A stretch of 64,000 nucleotides of DNA, taken from Sinorhizobium alkalisoli. GTDB taxonomy: Bacteria > Pseudomonadota > Alphaproteobacteria > Rhizobiales > Rhizobiaceae. The translations under genes and the position numbers were made by a program. Positions 53,529 to 62,637 of this stretch are shown one piece after another (position 1 is the first letter of the stretch; every line of letters begins with the position of its first letter). Below the pieces are notes generated by a model. That model saw only the letters and a list, made by a program, of their open reading frames with translations, was not told the origin of the DNA and made no database searches. Where the stretch lies: the NCBI RefSeq assembly GCF_008932245.1, contig NZ_CP034909.1, positions 434,001 to 498,000 on the forward strand, in the 5' to 3' direction.

Positions 53529-54605
53529 TCAGCGCCGCTCGGTCCGGTAGGGCATCAGCGCCTCCGCTGCCTTCACGTCGATCGTCCCGGTGACCGTCGT
53601 ATCAACGGCGGCCTCGACGCCGCTGCCCGAGCCGCTCTCGGCATCGGCACGGCTGATCAGCAGCGGTTGCGACAAGGCGTCGGCTGCTGCGGCGCTGGCG
53701 GCCGGTGACAGGCCGATCGTCGCCGACGCGACCACGGTCAGTACCGGCGGCTTTTCCGGAAGGAGGGCCCCATGCGGCCAGATCTTCTTCAGTTTAGCGG
53801 CGTTCATCGCAGCCACGTTCACATCGATGTCGTTGCGCGTGCCGGGCACGCGATAGGGACAGCGTTTCTTCCCGCAGTTGTGCGCCGACGAGAATTGCCA
53901 GAGCGCGTATTTCTCCCAATTGCCCAGCGGGAAGACCTTGCGGATGTCGGGCTTGTAGCGTGCATACCAGAGCGGCAGGCGGGACAGCAGCCGATGCTTA
54001 AAGCGATTGTCGGCAATGTATTTCGCCGTGACGTGGTTGGTATATAGAATGGGATAGCGACCGGTACGTGACTTGATGTGCCCGGCAAAAATCGCGGCGT
54101 CTTCGAGGGACATGAATTGCACGGGATCCATGCCTTCGATATCGAGCACCATCAATTCGTCCTCGCGCGGATCGGCGTAGTCGAGGAAGTGATTGGCCTG
54201 GTCGACGGGATTGCCCGGCCGGGCCAGATGATAGGCGCCCCAGAGCAGGCCTTGGGAGCGGGCAATCATACGCCGCGTCTGGTATAGCTCGCGGCTGACC
54301 GCATATTTCCGCCACATCGTCTTGCAATGGGCGACCGTGTCGCCGCCGTGATCGCCGGCGCAACTGAAGCTTTCGGGCAGCCCGTCCGAGGCCTTGGCAA
54401 TGAACCCGGCGATGCGCCTGTCCTTCAGCATCGCCTCCCAATCGATGCTGTTCAATTCATAGGCATCGACGATGATGGCGTTCTGCGATTGCTTCCAGGG
54501 CTCTATATTGGCGGCGCATGCCGTCGCCGTCGCCGCGAAGGTCAGGCCCACGAGGGCCGCCAGGCGCAAGATCGTTCCCGAGATCGAGAGTCCCCGCTTT
54601 TCCAT
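53529..54605 (-). CDS. Exported GH25-type lysozyme-like protein
   Basis: 358 residues. MEKRGLSISGTILRLAALVGLT reads as signal sequence (in parts: MEKRGLSISGTILR, LAALVGLTFAATATACA). The GH25 fold is seen in IIVDAYELNSIDWEAMLKDR, IAGFIAKASDG, LLWGAYHLARPGNPVDQAN, the catalytic pair region MVLDIEGMDP, and YTNHVTAKYI. The tail (about 290-358) is a Pro/Ala/Ser-rich extension. Family members cut peptidoglycan glycan strands. Convergent with gbcB. Confidence 0.8.
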   Translation of the reverse strand: MEKRGLSISGTILRLAALVGLTFAATATACAANIEPWKQSQNAIIVDAYELNSIDWEAMLKDRRIAGFIAKASDGLPESFSCAGDHGGDTVAHCKTMWRKYAVSRELYQTRRMIARSQGLLWGAYHLARPGNPVDQANHFLDYADPREDELMVLDIEGMDPVQFMSLEDAAIFAGHIKSRTGRYPILYTNHVTAKYIADNRFKHRLLSRLPLWYARYKPDIRKVFPLGNWEKYALWQFSSAHNCGKKRCPYRVPGTRNDIDVNVAAMNAAKLKKIWPHGALLPEKPPVLTVVASATIGLSPAASAAAADALSQPLLISRADAESGSGSGVEAAVDTTVTGTIDVKAAEALMPYRTERR

Positions 54606-55027
54606 TCTCTGAGATTGCCGACTTAGAGTTAAGAGGTCGTAAATCCCAGCCCCGCCGGCATCCTGCGCGAGACGGACGGGCCTGTACACCGACCGCCGGC
54701 CGCAATTGTCGGTCCGACTCGGCTCATGATTGTGTGTAACCGTTGCAGATCGCCGCCACTTCCGGCGCAGGCACTCTTCTGCGTGCAGCTGCATTCCTGC
54801 TCTACGCGCTGCGGTCGTGCCGGGCCGGGAACGAAATGCCCGGCGAAGGCGTTTGCGTGGTGATCACGCTGACTTGGGTCGGATAACTCGAGCGTTTTGA
54901 AGGCGATCGATCCTGAACGGCAGTTGCGATACGGAACTCAGGCGCAAGTTTGGGCGCTTCCCCCCGTGTCTCACGCGCCCGCGTTTGGGCATCCGATCGG
55001 GGCTGGCGTCGGGTCATGGAGGTGAGA
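54606..55027. other. Divergent intergenic, no gene recognised
   Basis: About 420 bp between the GH25 and BA14K-like genes. An inverted pair GCCGGGCCGGGAACGAAATG / CCCGGC near 54815-54845 may be a small hairpin. ORFs crossing it are weak. Confidence 0.4.
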
Positions 55028-55453
55028 ATGAAGATCACAAAGACGAAATGGGTTTCATGCACGTTCGCCGTATTCGCTTTGACCGCGACGGCGGTTCCGA
55101 CACATGCTTTCACGCCCGCTCCGTCGAAGGTCGTGGTCACGAGCGATGTAACCGATGTCCAATATCGATCTCGGCGCGGCTACTACCGGGACGGAGACGT
55201 CCGTTATTACAATGGACACCGTGGCTACCGACATCATCGTCCCGGCTATCGCTACCATCGTGGATGGTGGTTCCCGCTTGCGGCGTTCGGGGCAGGGGCG
55301 GTCATCGGCGGCGCCCTCGCACAGCCGCCAGTGCGCTATGGCAACAGGCATGTGGAATGGTGCTACGATCGCTACCGCTCCTATAGAGCCTATGACAATA
55401 CGTATCAGCCCTATAACGGCCCGCGTCGTCAGTGCTATTCGCCCTATAGTTAA
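55028..55453 (+). CDS. BA14K-like exported protein
   Basis: 141 residues. Signal peptide ([20 protein letters not shown], ending in AFA), an Arg/Tyr/His/Gly-rich middle ([20 protein letters not shown]), a hydrophobic helix ([19 protein letters not shown]) and a C-terminal motif [20 protein letters not shown] with a second Cys, as in BA14K lectin-like proteins of Rhizobiales. GGAGGTGAG precedes ATG 55028. Surface or periplasmic role, not further known. Confidence 0.82.
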   Translation: MKITKTKWVSCTFAVFALTATAVPTHAFTPAPSKVVVTSDVTDVQYRSRRGYYRDGDVRYYNGHRGYRHHRPGYRYHRGWWFPLAAFGAGAVIGGALAQPPVRYGNRHVEWCYDRYRSYRAYDNTYQPYNGPRRQCYSPYS

Positions 55454-55513
55454 GGGCGCTTGCAGCTTCAGCGGCATCGATGGTCGGATTCGCTGCTATC
55501 GGCGTGTCCCCCC

Positions 55514-55549
55514 AGCAGATATTCATGGGTTTACCCACGGCTATCTGCT
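55514..55549. promoter_or_regulatory. Nested inverted repeat, possible operator or terminator
   Basis: AGCAGATA (55514-55521) pairs with TATCTGCT (55542-55549) around an inner ATGGGTTTACCCAC dyad, 60 bp after the BA14K stop and about 200 bp before the acyl-CoA dehydrogenase. It could end the BA14K transcript or bind a fatty-acid regulator. The remaining bases of this 300-bp gap show nothing. Confidence 0.4.
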
Positions 55550-55753
55550 TAATTGGGTCCCTTAGGTTTGCCGCAGGTGCTGATCGAAAAATGTTGGGTT
55601 GACCGGTGATCGCCCTCATCGGCCAGGGGGCAGAAGCCGAACCGGCTGCAGAAGTGGCCGCGACCGAAGTTGACGTTTACGTAAAAATCAATAATCTGCC
55701 TGCGCGAAGCATGAGCAATGCGGCCAAACCGTGGCCGCGCGGGGAGGAGCAGC

Positions 55754-57535
55754 ATGTACAAGGCGCCGGTCGAGGAGATCGCATTCACCTTGAAGCACGT
55801 GGTCGGCATGGCGGACGGCTTGGATGCCGGGATGTTCGGCGAGCTCGGCGAGGACCTCATCGATGCGATTCTGTCGGAAGCGGGGCGCTTTGCCACGGAA
55901 GAGGTAGCGCCGCTCGGCGAAGTTGGCGACAGGCAGGGATCTCGCCTCGTCGATGGCTCGGTGAAGACACCAGACGGCTGGCGTGGTCTTTACCACAACT
56001 GGATCGCCGGCGGCTGGAATGGGCTCACGGCGCCGGAAGCTTTCGGTGGTCAGAACCTGCCGCATATGCTGCACGTCGCCGCCATGGAGATGTGGAACGG
56101 CGGTTCGATGGCCTTCGCGCTGGGGCCGACCCTGACCATGGGCGCCATCGATGCGCTGGAAAAGCACGGTACCGACGCACTGAAGGCGACATTCCTCGAG
56201 AAGATGGTCTCCGGCGAATGGATGGGGACGATGAACCTCACCGAGCCGCATGCGGGCTCCGACCTCGGCGTGCTCAAGACCCGTGCAGAGCGCCGCGACG
56301 ACGGCACCTACCGCATCTTCGGACAGAAGATCTTCATCACCTGGGGCGAGCACGACTTCACCGACAACATCGTCCACCTCGTGTTGGCGCGCTTGCCGGA
56401 TGCATCGCCGGGCACCAAAGGCATCTCGCTGTTCCTCGTGCCGAAGTTCCTCGTCAACGAGGACGGGTCGCTCGGCGCGCGGAATGATCTCTTCTGCCAT
56501 GCGCTCGAGCACAAGCTCGGCATCCATGGCTCGCCGACCTGCACCATGATCTATGGCGACGGCAGATATGGCGAGGAAAAGGGCGCGATCGGCTATCTCG
56601 TGGGCGAGGAAAATCGCGGGCTCGCCTGCATGTTCACGATGATGAACAATGCCCGGCTTGCCGTCGCCATGCAGGGTGTCGCGATCGCCGAGGCCGCGAC
56701 CCAGAAGGCGGTTGCCTATGCCAGGGAACGCACGCAGGGCCGTGCGCCGGGCTGGGAGGGCGAGGGCATGAGCCCGATCATCGAGCATCCGGACGTCGCC
56801 CGGATGCTGCTGACAATGAAGGCGCTGACGCAAGGTGCGCGCGCCATCGCCTATGCGTGTGCCCATGCAGTCGACATGGCGCATGCGAGCGAGGGCGACG
56901 CGGCGCTTCGTTGGCAGGAGCGCTCGAGCCTGTTGACGCCGATTGCCAAGTCCTTTGCCACCGACGTCGGCGTCGACGTCGCCTCGATCGGCATTCAGGT
57001 GCATGGCGGCATGGGCTTCATCGAGGAGACGGGGGCCGCGCGCTACCTGCGCGACGCCCGCATCGCGCCCATCTACGAGGGCACCAACGGCATTCAGGCG
57101 ATCGACCTCGTTACCCGCAAGCTGCCGCTGTCCGAAGGTGCGCAGGTGCGCGGCTTCATCGGGGAGCTCCGGCAGGTCGCGTCTGCCGTCAGGGCCTCGA
57201 ACCGCCAAGGCTTCGGGGAAACGGCCTCGCGGCTCGATGCGGCGCTTGCGGAGCTAGCGGAGGCGACCGATTGGCTCCTGGCGACGCTCGCCGCCGGAAG
57301 GCACGCCGATGCGCTCGCCGGCGCCACCGCCTATCAGCGCCTCTTCGGCCTCACACTGACCGGTGTCTATCTTGCCAAGGGCGGACTTGCCGAGGCCGGC
57401 GACGGCAGGCAGGAGGGGCGAATTGCGCTCTGCCGTTTCGCCGCGGAGAACCTAATTGCCGAAACGGCGGCGCTCAAGGACAGCGTCGTGAACGGAGCCG
57501 CGAGCCTCGCGGCCGCCCGCGCCATTCTGGACTGA
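55754..57535 (+). CDS. Acyl-CoA dehydrogenase
   Basis: 593 residues. Large acyl-CoA dehydrogenase with C-terminal extension: N-terminal PVEEIAFTLKHVVGMADGLD, FAD-binding and active-region phrases MNLTEPHAGSDLGVLKTRAE, FITWGEHD, NNARLAVAMQGVAIAEAATQ and QVHGGMGFIEETGAARYLRD in parts, then a ~130-residue C-terminal domain. It introduces the alpha-beta double bond during beta-oxidation. ATG 55754 has GGGGAGGAGCAGC upstream; the ORF starts 12 codons earlier. The enoyl-CoA hydratase follows after 12 bp. Confidence 0.92.
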   Translation: MYKAPVEEIAFTLKHVVGMADGLDAGMFGELGEDLIDAILSEAGRFATEEVAPLGEVGDRQGSRLVDGSVKTPDGWRGLYHNWIAGGWNGLTAPEAFGGQNLPHMLHVAAMEMWNGGSMAFALGPTLTMGAIDALEKHGTDALKATFLEKMVSGEWMGTMNLTEPHAGSDLGVLKTRAERRDDGTYRIFGQKIFITWGEHDFTDNIVHLVLARLPDASPGTKGISLFLVPKFLVNEDGSLGARNDLFCHALEHKLGIHGSPTCTMIYGDGRYGEEKGAIGYLVGEENRGLACMFTMMNNARLAVAMQGVAIAEAATQKAVAYARERTQGRAPGWEGEGMSPIIEHPDVARMLLTMKALTQGARAIAYACAHAVDMAHASEGDAALRWQERSSLLTPIAKSFATDVGVDVASIGIQVHGGMGFIEETGAARYLRDARIAPIYEGTNGIQAIDLVTRKLPLSEGAQVRGFIGELRQVASAVRASNRQGFGETASRLDAALAELAEATDWLLATLAAGRHADALAGATAYQRLFGLTLTGVYLAKGGLAEAGDGRQEGRIALCRFAAENLIAETAALKDSVVNGAASLAAARAILD

Positions 57536-57547
57536 AAGGGCTGTCCC

Positions 57548-58300
57548 ATGACCGACCATGTACTCGTCGAACGCCCGGAGGCCCATCCCGGCGTTCAGGT
57601 CATCCGCTTCAACAGGCCGGAAAAGAAGAATGCCATCACGCGCGAGATGTACGCGAAGATGACGACCGCCTTGACGGTGGCGCAATCGGACCCGGCAATC
57701 CGGGTGACGGCCTTCCTCGGAAGCGAAGGCTGTTTCTCCGCTGGAAACGACATGAGCGATTTCTTGGCCGTCGCCATGGGCGGAAGCATGGGGCGCGAGG
57801 TACTCGATTTCCTTCGGGCGCTCGCGCGTGCGGCAAAGCCGGTCGTTTCCGGCGTCGACGGTCTGGCGATCGGCATCGGCACGACAATCCATCTGCATTG
57901 CGATCTGACGGTCGCCTCCGCTCGGTCGCTCTTCAGGACACCCTTTGTCGACCTCGCGCTGGTTCCGGAAGCGGCCTCGAGCCTGATCGCGCCGCGCATC
58001 TTGGGGCACCAGCGTGCCTTCGCGCTGCTTGCCGCCGGCGAACCGCTCGAAGCCGCCGAGGCGCTGACGGCCGGACTGATCTGGAAGATTGTCGATGCGG
58101 AGAGCGTCGAGGAGACGACGCTGTCGCTTGCCGCGCGCCTTGCCGCGAAGCCGCCGGAGGCGTTGCGCATCGCCCGCGACCTCGTTCGCGGCAACCGCAA
58201 GGACGTGCTTGCCCGCATCGACGAGGAGGCGGAGCACTTTGCGGCGCAACTGAAGAGCGCCGAAGCGCGCGCCGCCTTCGAGGCCTTCATGCGTCGTTGA
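57548..58300 (+). CDS. Enoyl-CoA hydratase/isomerase
   Basis: 250 residues. Crotonase fold: RFNRPEKKNAITREMYAKMT, oxyanion-hole GCFSAGNDMSDFLAVAMGG, and ARAAKPVVSGVDGLAIGIGTT. The second catalytic glutamate position reads TPFVDLALVPEAASS. It would hydrate the enoyl-CoA made by the adjacent dehydrogenase. Operon with the preceding gene; the end of the pair is followed by the accessory copper region. Confidence 0.92.
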   Translation: MTDHVLVERPEAHPGVQVIRFNRPEKKNAITREMYAKMTTALTVAQSDPAIRVTAFLGSEGCFSAGNDMSDFLAVAMGGSMGREVLDFLRALARAAKPVVSGVDGLAIGIGTTIHLHCDLTVASARSLFRTPFVDLALVPEAASSLIAPRILGHQRAFALLAAGEPLEAAEALTAGLIWKIVDAESVEETTLSLAARLAAKPPEALRIARDLVRGNRKDVLARIDEEAEHFAAQLKSAEARAAFEAFMRR

Positions 58301-58424
58301 GTCGACGGATGGTGCCATCGTGGGGAGTGGCCCGGTCATGCGCGTGCGGGAGAGGAGTGTTTTGACGCGCTAGGCTCCTTGGTGGCATGGCGATGCGCCC
58401 TTCCATGCCCGGCCATTTTCTTGC

Positions 58425-58455
58425 TTGACCCTGCCACTGTTGTAACCATTACATC
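58425..58455 (+). promoter_or_regulatory. Possible MerR/HmrR-type promoter of the copper cluster
   Basis: TTGACC, 19 bases (CTGCCACTGTTGTAACCAT), TACATC. The 19-bp spacer is the hallmark of MerR-family promoters and the left half ACCCTGCCA resembles CueR/HmrR sites, but the right half is degenerate. It lies about 120 bp upstream of the first copper gene. No MerR gene is in the window. Confidence 0.35.
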
Positions 58456-58572
58456 CGTCTTCAGTCAGATGATTTTCGCGGCCGTTCGTTGCGGTGCCAC
58501 AGAATAGACGCGAATCGCGTGTCTGCATGAACTGACAATTGACAACTTCGGTACCGGTGGTAGTCCTCGGGC

Positions 58573-58953
58573 ATGGGTATGTTCCGAATCACATTGCAAA
58601 AGATGTTGGTTCTGCTCCGCTTGGCGATTGTCATGTCGCTGACGGTTTACTCATTGCCGACGGCTTCTGCCGCAATGCATGGCGCTTCGTACAATCCTGA
58701 AATCGCGCAGTCCGACAACCATCATCGTGAGACGGCGAGCGGCGGGCATACGCATGGCGACCACAAATCCTCCCTGGACGATGCCCAGAAGCTTGTGAAG
58801 CAGGAATGTTGCAAGGGCTTCTGCGTCAGCATGGCGATCGTCGGGGAGGCCGAGGCCGTCGGCGGACCGCGCGTAGTCTCCATTCGCGAATTCATCGATG
58901 ACGCCCGCACCACGGGCGAGCTTCCTGCACTGCACCGTCCCCCGAACATCTGA
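58573..58953 (+). CDS. His/Cys-rich exported protein of the copper cluster
   Basis: 126 residues. An N-terminal signal or anchor (KMLVLLRLAIVMSLTVYSL), then a His-rich segment NHHRETASGGHTHGDHKSS and a CCKGFC motif in KQECCKGFCVSMAIVGEAE. His and Cys residues of this kind suggest Cu binding in the periplasm. The family is not recognised firmly; position next to lipoprotein, oxidase and cupredoxin genes supports the copper role. The start ATG 58573 or 58579 is uncertain. Confidence 0.65.
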   Translation: MGMFRITLQKMLVLLRLAIVMSLTVYSLPTASAAMHGASYNPEIAQSDNHHRETASGGHTHGDHKSSLDDAQKLVKQECCKGFCVSMAIVGEAEAVGGPRVVSIREFIDDARTTGELPALHRPPNI

Positions 58954-59048
58954 CTAGGACGCACCCGTTCTTCTCACGGGTCCAAGGAGTGTTCGTGAGC
59001 AAGGATTCGCTCTCGGGCGCCACTGCAATTTCCTATTCGGATGAAACC

Positions 59049-59276
59049 ATGAAGCCGTTGTTTTTCGTGGCCGCCCTGCCGCTGTTTGCGAGCGGATGCG
59101 CCGCCACATTGCCTCCCGATGTCATTGCTTCGGGCGATCTCGCCACCTCCCAGGCTCAGGTCCGCCCCCTCAGATATACGAGCCCGGTCTCCGGCTACAC
59201 CCACCGCGCTCCGGTCGATCCCCAGCCGTGGCGCAACCAGAACGACGCGCAGGCTCCGGAAGGAGACGCGTCATGA
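59049..59276 (+). CDS. Small lipoprotein of the copper cluster
   Basis: 75 residues. MKPLFFVAALPLFASGCAAT is a lipoprotein signal with the lipobox ASGC. The mature part is short and polar (PLRYTSPVSGYTHRAPVDPQ). Its stop overlaps the next gene start (ATGA), so the two are translationally coupled. Function unknown; membrane anchoring near the outer-membrane protein is inferred. Confidence 0.65.
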   Translation: MKPLFFVAALPLFASGCAATLPPDVIASGDLATSQAQVRPLRYTSPVSGYTHRAPVDPQPWRNQNDAQAPEGDAS

Positions 59277-60736
59277 TGAACAGCAAGATCAGACTTGCAG
59301 CGACTCTCGCCCTGCCGCTGGTGCTCGGCGGCTGCGTATCCGCCAGCGAACATGCAGCGAAGAACGCTGGCTTCTCGTCGGTCGAGGCCAAGACCGCCGA
59401 GGCCGCAGGCAAGCAGACGGTCTGGATACAGAACCAGCAGCAGGCACGCGTGGTCTCAGACCGCGTGAAGACGCTGATGGCGAAGAAGACCATCGACGTC
59501 GAGACCGCCGTGCAGGTGGCGCTCCTGAACAACAAGGGTCTGCAGGCGGCCTACGCTGACCTCGGCGACTCCGCGGCCGACGCCTGGCAGTCCACCATGC
59601 TCGTCAATCCGACCGTTTCGCTCGGAGTCACCGGTATCGGCGCGCCGGGGCTGGAAGCCTTCAGGTCGGTCGAAGGCATGATCGCCAATAATATTCTCGC
59701 GCTTGCCACCCGAGACCGGAATATCGCCATCGCCGATACTGAATTCCGAAGGGCGCAATTGAATGCGGCTCTTCGTACGTTACAGCTAGCCTCAGATACA
59801 CGCCATGCCTGGATCAACGCCGTTGCCGCCTGGGAAACGGTCGGCCAACTCAACCAGGCGCAGGCAGCAGCCGACGCAGCCTCGGAGCTTGCACAGGAAC
59901 TTGGCAAGAGCGGCGCGCTCACGAAAGAAGGTCAAGCCCGCGAGCATGTGTTCTATGCCGAGCTAGCGGGACAGACGGCAAAGGCGCGGCTGGAGGCGCG
60001 GCTCGCCAAGGAAGAGCTGACGCGGCTGATGGGGCTCTGGGGCTCGGACATCGACTATCAGGTTCCGAACCGTCTGCCGCAGTTGCCTAGGGGAATAATG
60101 AAGCGTGACCTGATCGAGGCGGAAGCGTTGCAGCGCCGCGTCGACCTGCAGATGTCGAAGCTCGACCTTGAAGCGTCGGCCAAGTCCTACAAGCTGACCG
60201 AAGCAACCCGTTACGTCACCGACCTCGAACTATTGACCGGCTTCGAGACCGAACGGGAGAAGGAAGACGGCAACGTCGAGACCGAGACCACCGGACAGGC
60301 GGAACTCGAGTTCGTTATCCCGATCTTTGACAGCGGCAAGGCCCGGATGCGCAAGGCGGAACTTGCCTACATGCGGGCGGCGAACCTGCTCGCCGAGAAG
60401 GCGGTCAACGTCCGCTCCGAAGCGCGTTCCGCCTACCAGGCCTACCGCGCCAACTACGACATCGCCCGGCACTACCGAAACAGCGTCGTGCCGCTGCGCA
60501 CCAAGATCGAGGAGGAATCCCTCCTCACTTACAACGCCATGATCACCAACACCTTCGAACTGCTCGCCGACAGCCGCGAGAAGGTCAATGCGAACCTGCT
60601 TGCCGTCAACGCCAAGCGCGACTTCTGGCTCGCGGAGGCGAACCTCGCCCCTGTCATCTACGGCGGTGGCACAGGAGCTGCCTCCGGCGAGATGGAAGTC
60701 GCGGCGGCCGCCGAAAGCGGCGGCGGTGGCCACTGA
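59273..60736 (+). CDS. TolC-family outer membrane lipoprotein
   Basis: 487 residues. Lipoprotein signal (LAATLALPLVLGGCVSASEH), then two long helical hairpin halves as in TolC/CusC-type channels: KTIDVETAVQVALLNNKGLQ, YADLGDSAADAWQSTMLVNP, and later VIPIFDSGKARMRKAELAYM with RSEARSAYQAYRANYDIARH. Such proteins form exit ducts for metal or drug pumps. No RND or membrane fusion gene follows here; a partner must be elsewhere or it acts alone. GGAAGGAGA precedes the start. Coupled to the lipoprotein gene. Confidence 0.82.
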   Translation: MMNSKIRLAATLALPLVLGGCVSASEHAAKNAGFSSVEAKTAEAAGKQTVWIQNQQQARVVSDRVKTLMAKKTIDVETAVQVALLNNKGLQAAYADLGDSAADAWQSTMLVNPTVSLGVTGIGAPGLEAFRSVEGMIANNILALATRDRNIAIADTEFRRAQLNAALRTLQLASDTRHAWINAVAAWETVGQLNQAQAAADAASELAQELGKSGALTKEGQAREHVFYAELAGQTAKARLEARLAKEELTRLMGLWGSDIDYQVPNRLPQLPRGIMKRDLIEAEALQRRVDLQMSKLDLEASAKSYKLTEATRYVTDLELLTGFETEREKEDGNVETETTGQAELEFVIPIFDSGKARMRKAELAYMRAANLLAEKAVNVRSEARSAYQAYRANYDIARHYRNSVVPLRTKIEEESLLTYNAMITNTFELLADSREKVNANLLAVNAKRDFWLAEANLAPVIYGGGTGAASGEMEVAAAAESGGGGH

Positions 60737-60750
60737 GAAAGGAACAAACA

Positions 60751-62100
60751 ATGTTCAGCAGAAGACAGTTGCTCGGTGCGAGCGCCGCCCTAGTGTCGAC
60801 CGCCGCCTGGGCCAAGACCTCCAACATGGGCCTGCCTGAGGCTGCGGTGATGGAGACGGCGGAGACTCAAGCCCCGGTCCGGCCGACCTCCGGCCCCGAC
60901 TACAATCCGGTCGTCACGCTCAACGGCTGGACGCTGCCCTACCGCATGAACAACGGCGTCAAGGAGTTCCACCTTGTCGCCGAGCCGGTCGAGCGTGAAA
61001 TGGCGGAAGGCATGACCGCCTATCTCTGGGGGTATAATGGCCAGTCGCCGGGACCGACGATCGAGGCGGTCGAAGGCGACCGGGTGCGCATCTTCGTCAC
61101 CAACAAGCTGCCGGAGCACACGACGATCCACTGGCACGGCATGATTCTCCCCTCCGGAATGGACGGGGTCGGCGGCCTGTCGCAGCCGCACATCCCGGTC
61201 GGCAAGACCTTCGTCTACGAGTTCGACCTCGTGAAGTCGGGCACCTTCATGTACCACCCGCATTCCGACGAGATGGTGCAAATGGCGATGGGGATGATGG
61301 GCTTCTTCGTGATTCACCCCAGAGACCCGAAGTTCATGCCGGTCGACCGCGACTTCGTGTTCCTGCTCAACGCATACGATATCGATCCGGGCTCCTACGT
61401 GCCCCGGGTCATGGAAATGACCGACTTCAACATGTGGTGCTGGAACAGCCGCATCTTCCCGGACATCAGCCCGCTTGTCGTCTCCAAGAACGACCGGGTG
61501 CGGGTCCGGGTCGGCAATCTCACCATGACCAACCACCCGATCCACATGCACGGCTACGATTTCGAGGTCACCTGCACCGACGGCGGTTGGGTGCGGCCCG
61601 AGGCCCGCTGGCCGGAGGTCAGCATCGACATTCCGGTCGGCGCGATGCGGGCCTACGAGTTCGACGCCAAGTATGAGGGCGACTGGGCGATCCACTGTCA
61701 CAAGTCGCACCACACGATGAACGCGATGGGGCACGACATCCCGACCTTCATCGGCGTCGACAAATCGAAGGTTGCCGAGAAGATCAAGAAGCTTCGCCCG
61801 GAATACATGCCGATGGCCACCAAGGGCATGGCCGATATGGGCGAGATGGAGATGGAAATCCCCGAGAACACCATCCCGATGATGACCGGCTGGGGACCGC
61901 ATGGCCCGATCGAGATGGGCGGCATGTTCTCGGTGGTCAAGGTGCGCGAAGGCATCTCGGCGGGCGATTACGCCGATCCCGGCTGGTACGAAAACCCACC
62001 CGGCACTGAGGCCTGGGAGTGGACGGGCGAGCTTCCCAACGCGGACAAAGCCAAGGACGCCAAAACCCAGATCATGCCGAAACATAAGAACCACGGCTGA
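60751..62100 (+). CDS. Tat-exported multicopper oxidase
   Basis: 449 residues. Twin-arginine signal MFSRRQLLGASAALVSTAAW. Copper-ligand motifs in order: TTIHWHGM, TFMYHPHSDEM, HPIHMHGYDFEVT and HCHKSHHTMNAMGH, covering type 1, 2 and 3 sites (the type 1 Cys is in HCH, with axial Met after HTMNA). A Met-rich acidic loop (TKGMADMGEMEMEIPE) follows, common in copper-oxidising enzymes. It likely oxidises Cu(I) to less toxic Cu(II) in the periplasm. It starts 14 bp after the TolC-like gene. Confidence 0.9.
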   Translation: MFSRRQLLGASAALVSTAAWAKTSNMGLPEAAVMETAETQAPVRPTSGPDYNPVVTLNGWTLPYRMNNGVKEFHLVAEPVEREMAEGMTAYLWGYNGQSPGPTIEAVEGDRVRIFVTNKLPEHTTIHWHGMILPSGMDGVGGLSQPHIPVGKTFVYEFDLVKSGTFMYHPHSDEMVQMAMGMMGFFVIHPRDPKFMPVDRDFVFLLNAYDIDPGSYVPRVMEMTDFNMWCWNSRIFPDISPLVVSKNDRVRVRVGNLTMTNHPIHMHGYDFEVTCTDGGWVRPEARWPEVSIDIPVGAMRAYEFDAKYEGDWAIHCHKSHHTMNAMGHDIPTFIGVDKSKVAEKIKKLRPEYMPMATKGMADMGEMEMEIPENTIPMMTGWGPHGPIEMGGMFSVVKVREGISAGDYADPGWYENPPGTEAWEWTGELPNADKAKDAKTQIMPKHKNHG

Positions 62101-62139
62101 TCCCGCATGCCGATGTTCAACCAACCAAAGGAACACACA

Positions 62140-62619
62140 ATGAAAGCTCAAATCTTCGGACTTCTCGTCGCCGCGCTCGCTACACCCGCGCTCGCAGGCG
62201 GCAATCACGCAGGCGGCCACGGCGAGGCAATGGCCGTCGGCGAGCCCGGCAAGAAAGCCAATGCCACCCAGACGATTCGAGTGACCATGAAGGAGACGGA
62301 CGACGGCAAGATGATCTTCACTCCGTCGACGTTCGAGGTCCGCAAGGGCCAGACCATCGTCTTCGCGATCAAGAACGCGGGCGAACTCGACCACGAGTTC
62401 GTGCTCGATCAGGAAGACAAAATCATGGAGCACAAGGCGGTGATGGAGAAGTTCCCGGAGATGGAGCACGACGATCCGAATGCGATCCGGCTGGCCACTG
62501 GAGAGTCCGGCGAGATCGTCTGGAAGTTCACCAATGACGGCACGTTCAAGATCGCCTGCCTCGTGCCCGGCCATTACGACGCCGGCATGCACGGCGACAT
62601 CACCGTTGCCAAGAAATAA
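62140..62619 (+). CDS. Periplasmic cupredoxin
   Basis: 159 residues. Signal peptide (MKAQIFGLLVAALATPALAG), a His/Gly patch (GGNHAGGHGEAM), then a plastocyanin-like fold with type 1 ligands: His in LDHEFVLDQ, and Cys, His, Met in FKIACLVPGHYDAGMHG (C-x4-H-x4-M). It would carry electrons or copper for the oxidase encoded upstream. ATG 62140 is chosen; the ORF starts 11 codons earlier without a signal-like N-terminus. Confidence 0.88.
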   Translation: MKAQIFGLLVAALATPALAGGNHAGGHGEAMAVGEPGKKANATQTIRVTMKETDDGKMIFTPSTFEVRKGQTIVFAIKNAGELDHEFVLDQEDKIMEHKAVMEKFPEMEHDDPNAIRLATGESGEIVWKFTNDGTFKIACLVPGHYDAGMHGDITVAKK

Positions 62620-62637
62620 TCGCAGGAAGGAGACAAC

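Noticed and set aside
54802..55140. 112-codon minus-strand ORF upstream of BA14K
   Set aside because: Half of it is antisense to the BA14K signal region; the remainder lacks family features.
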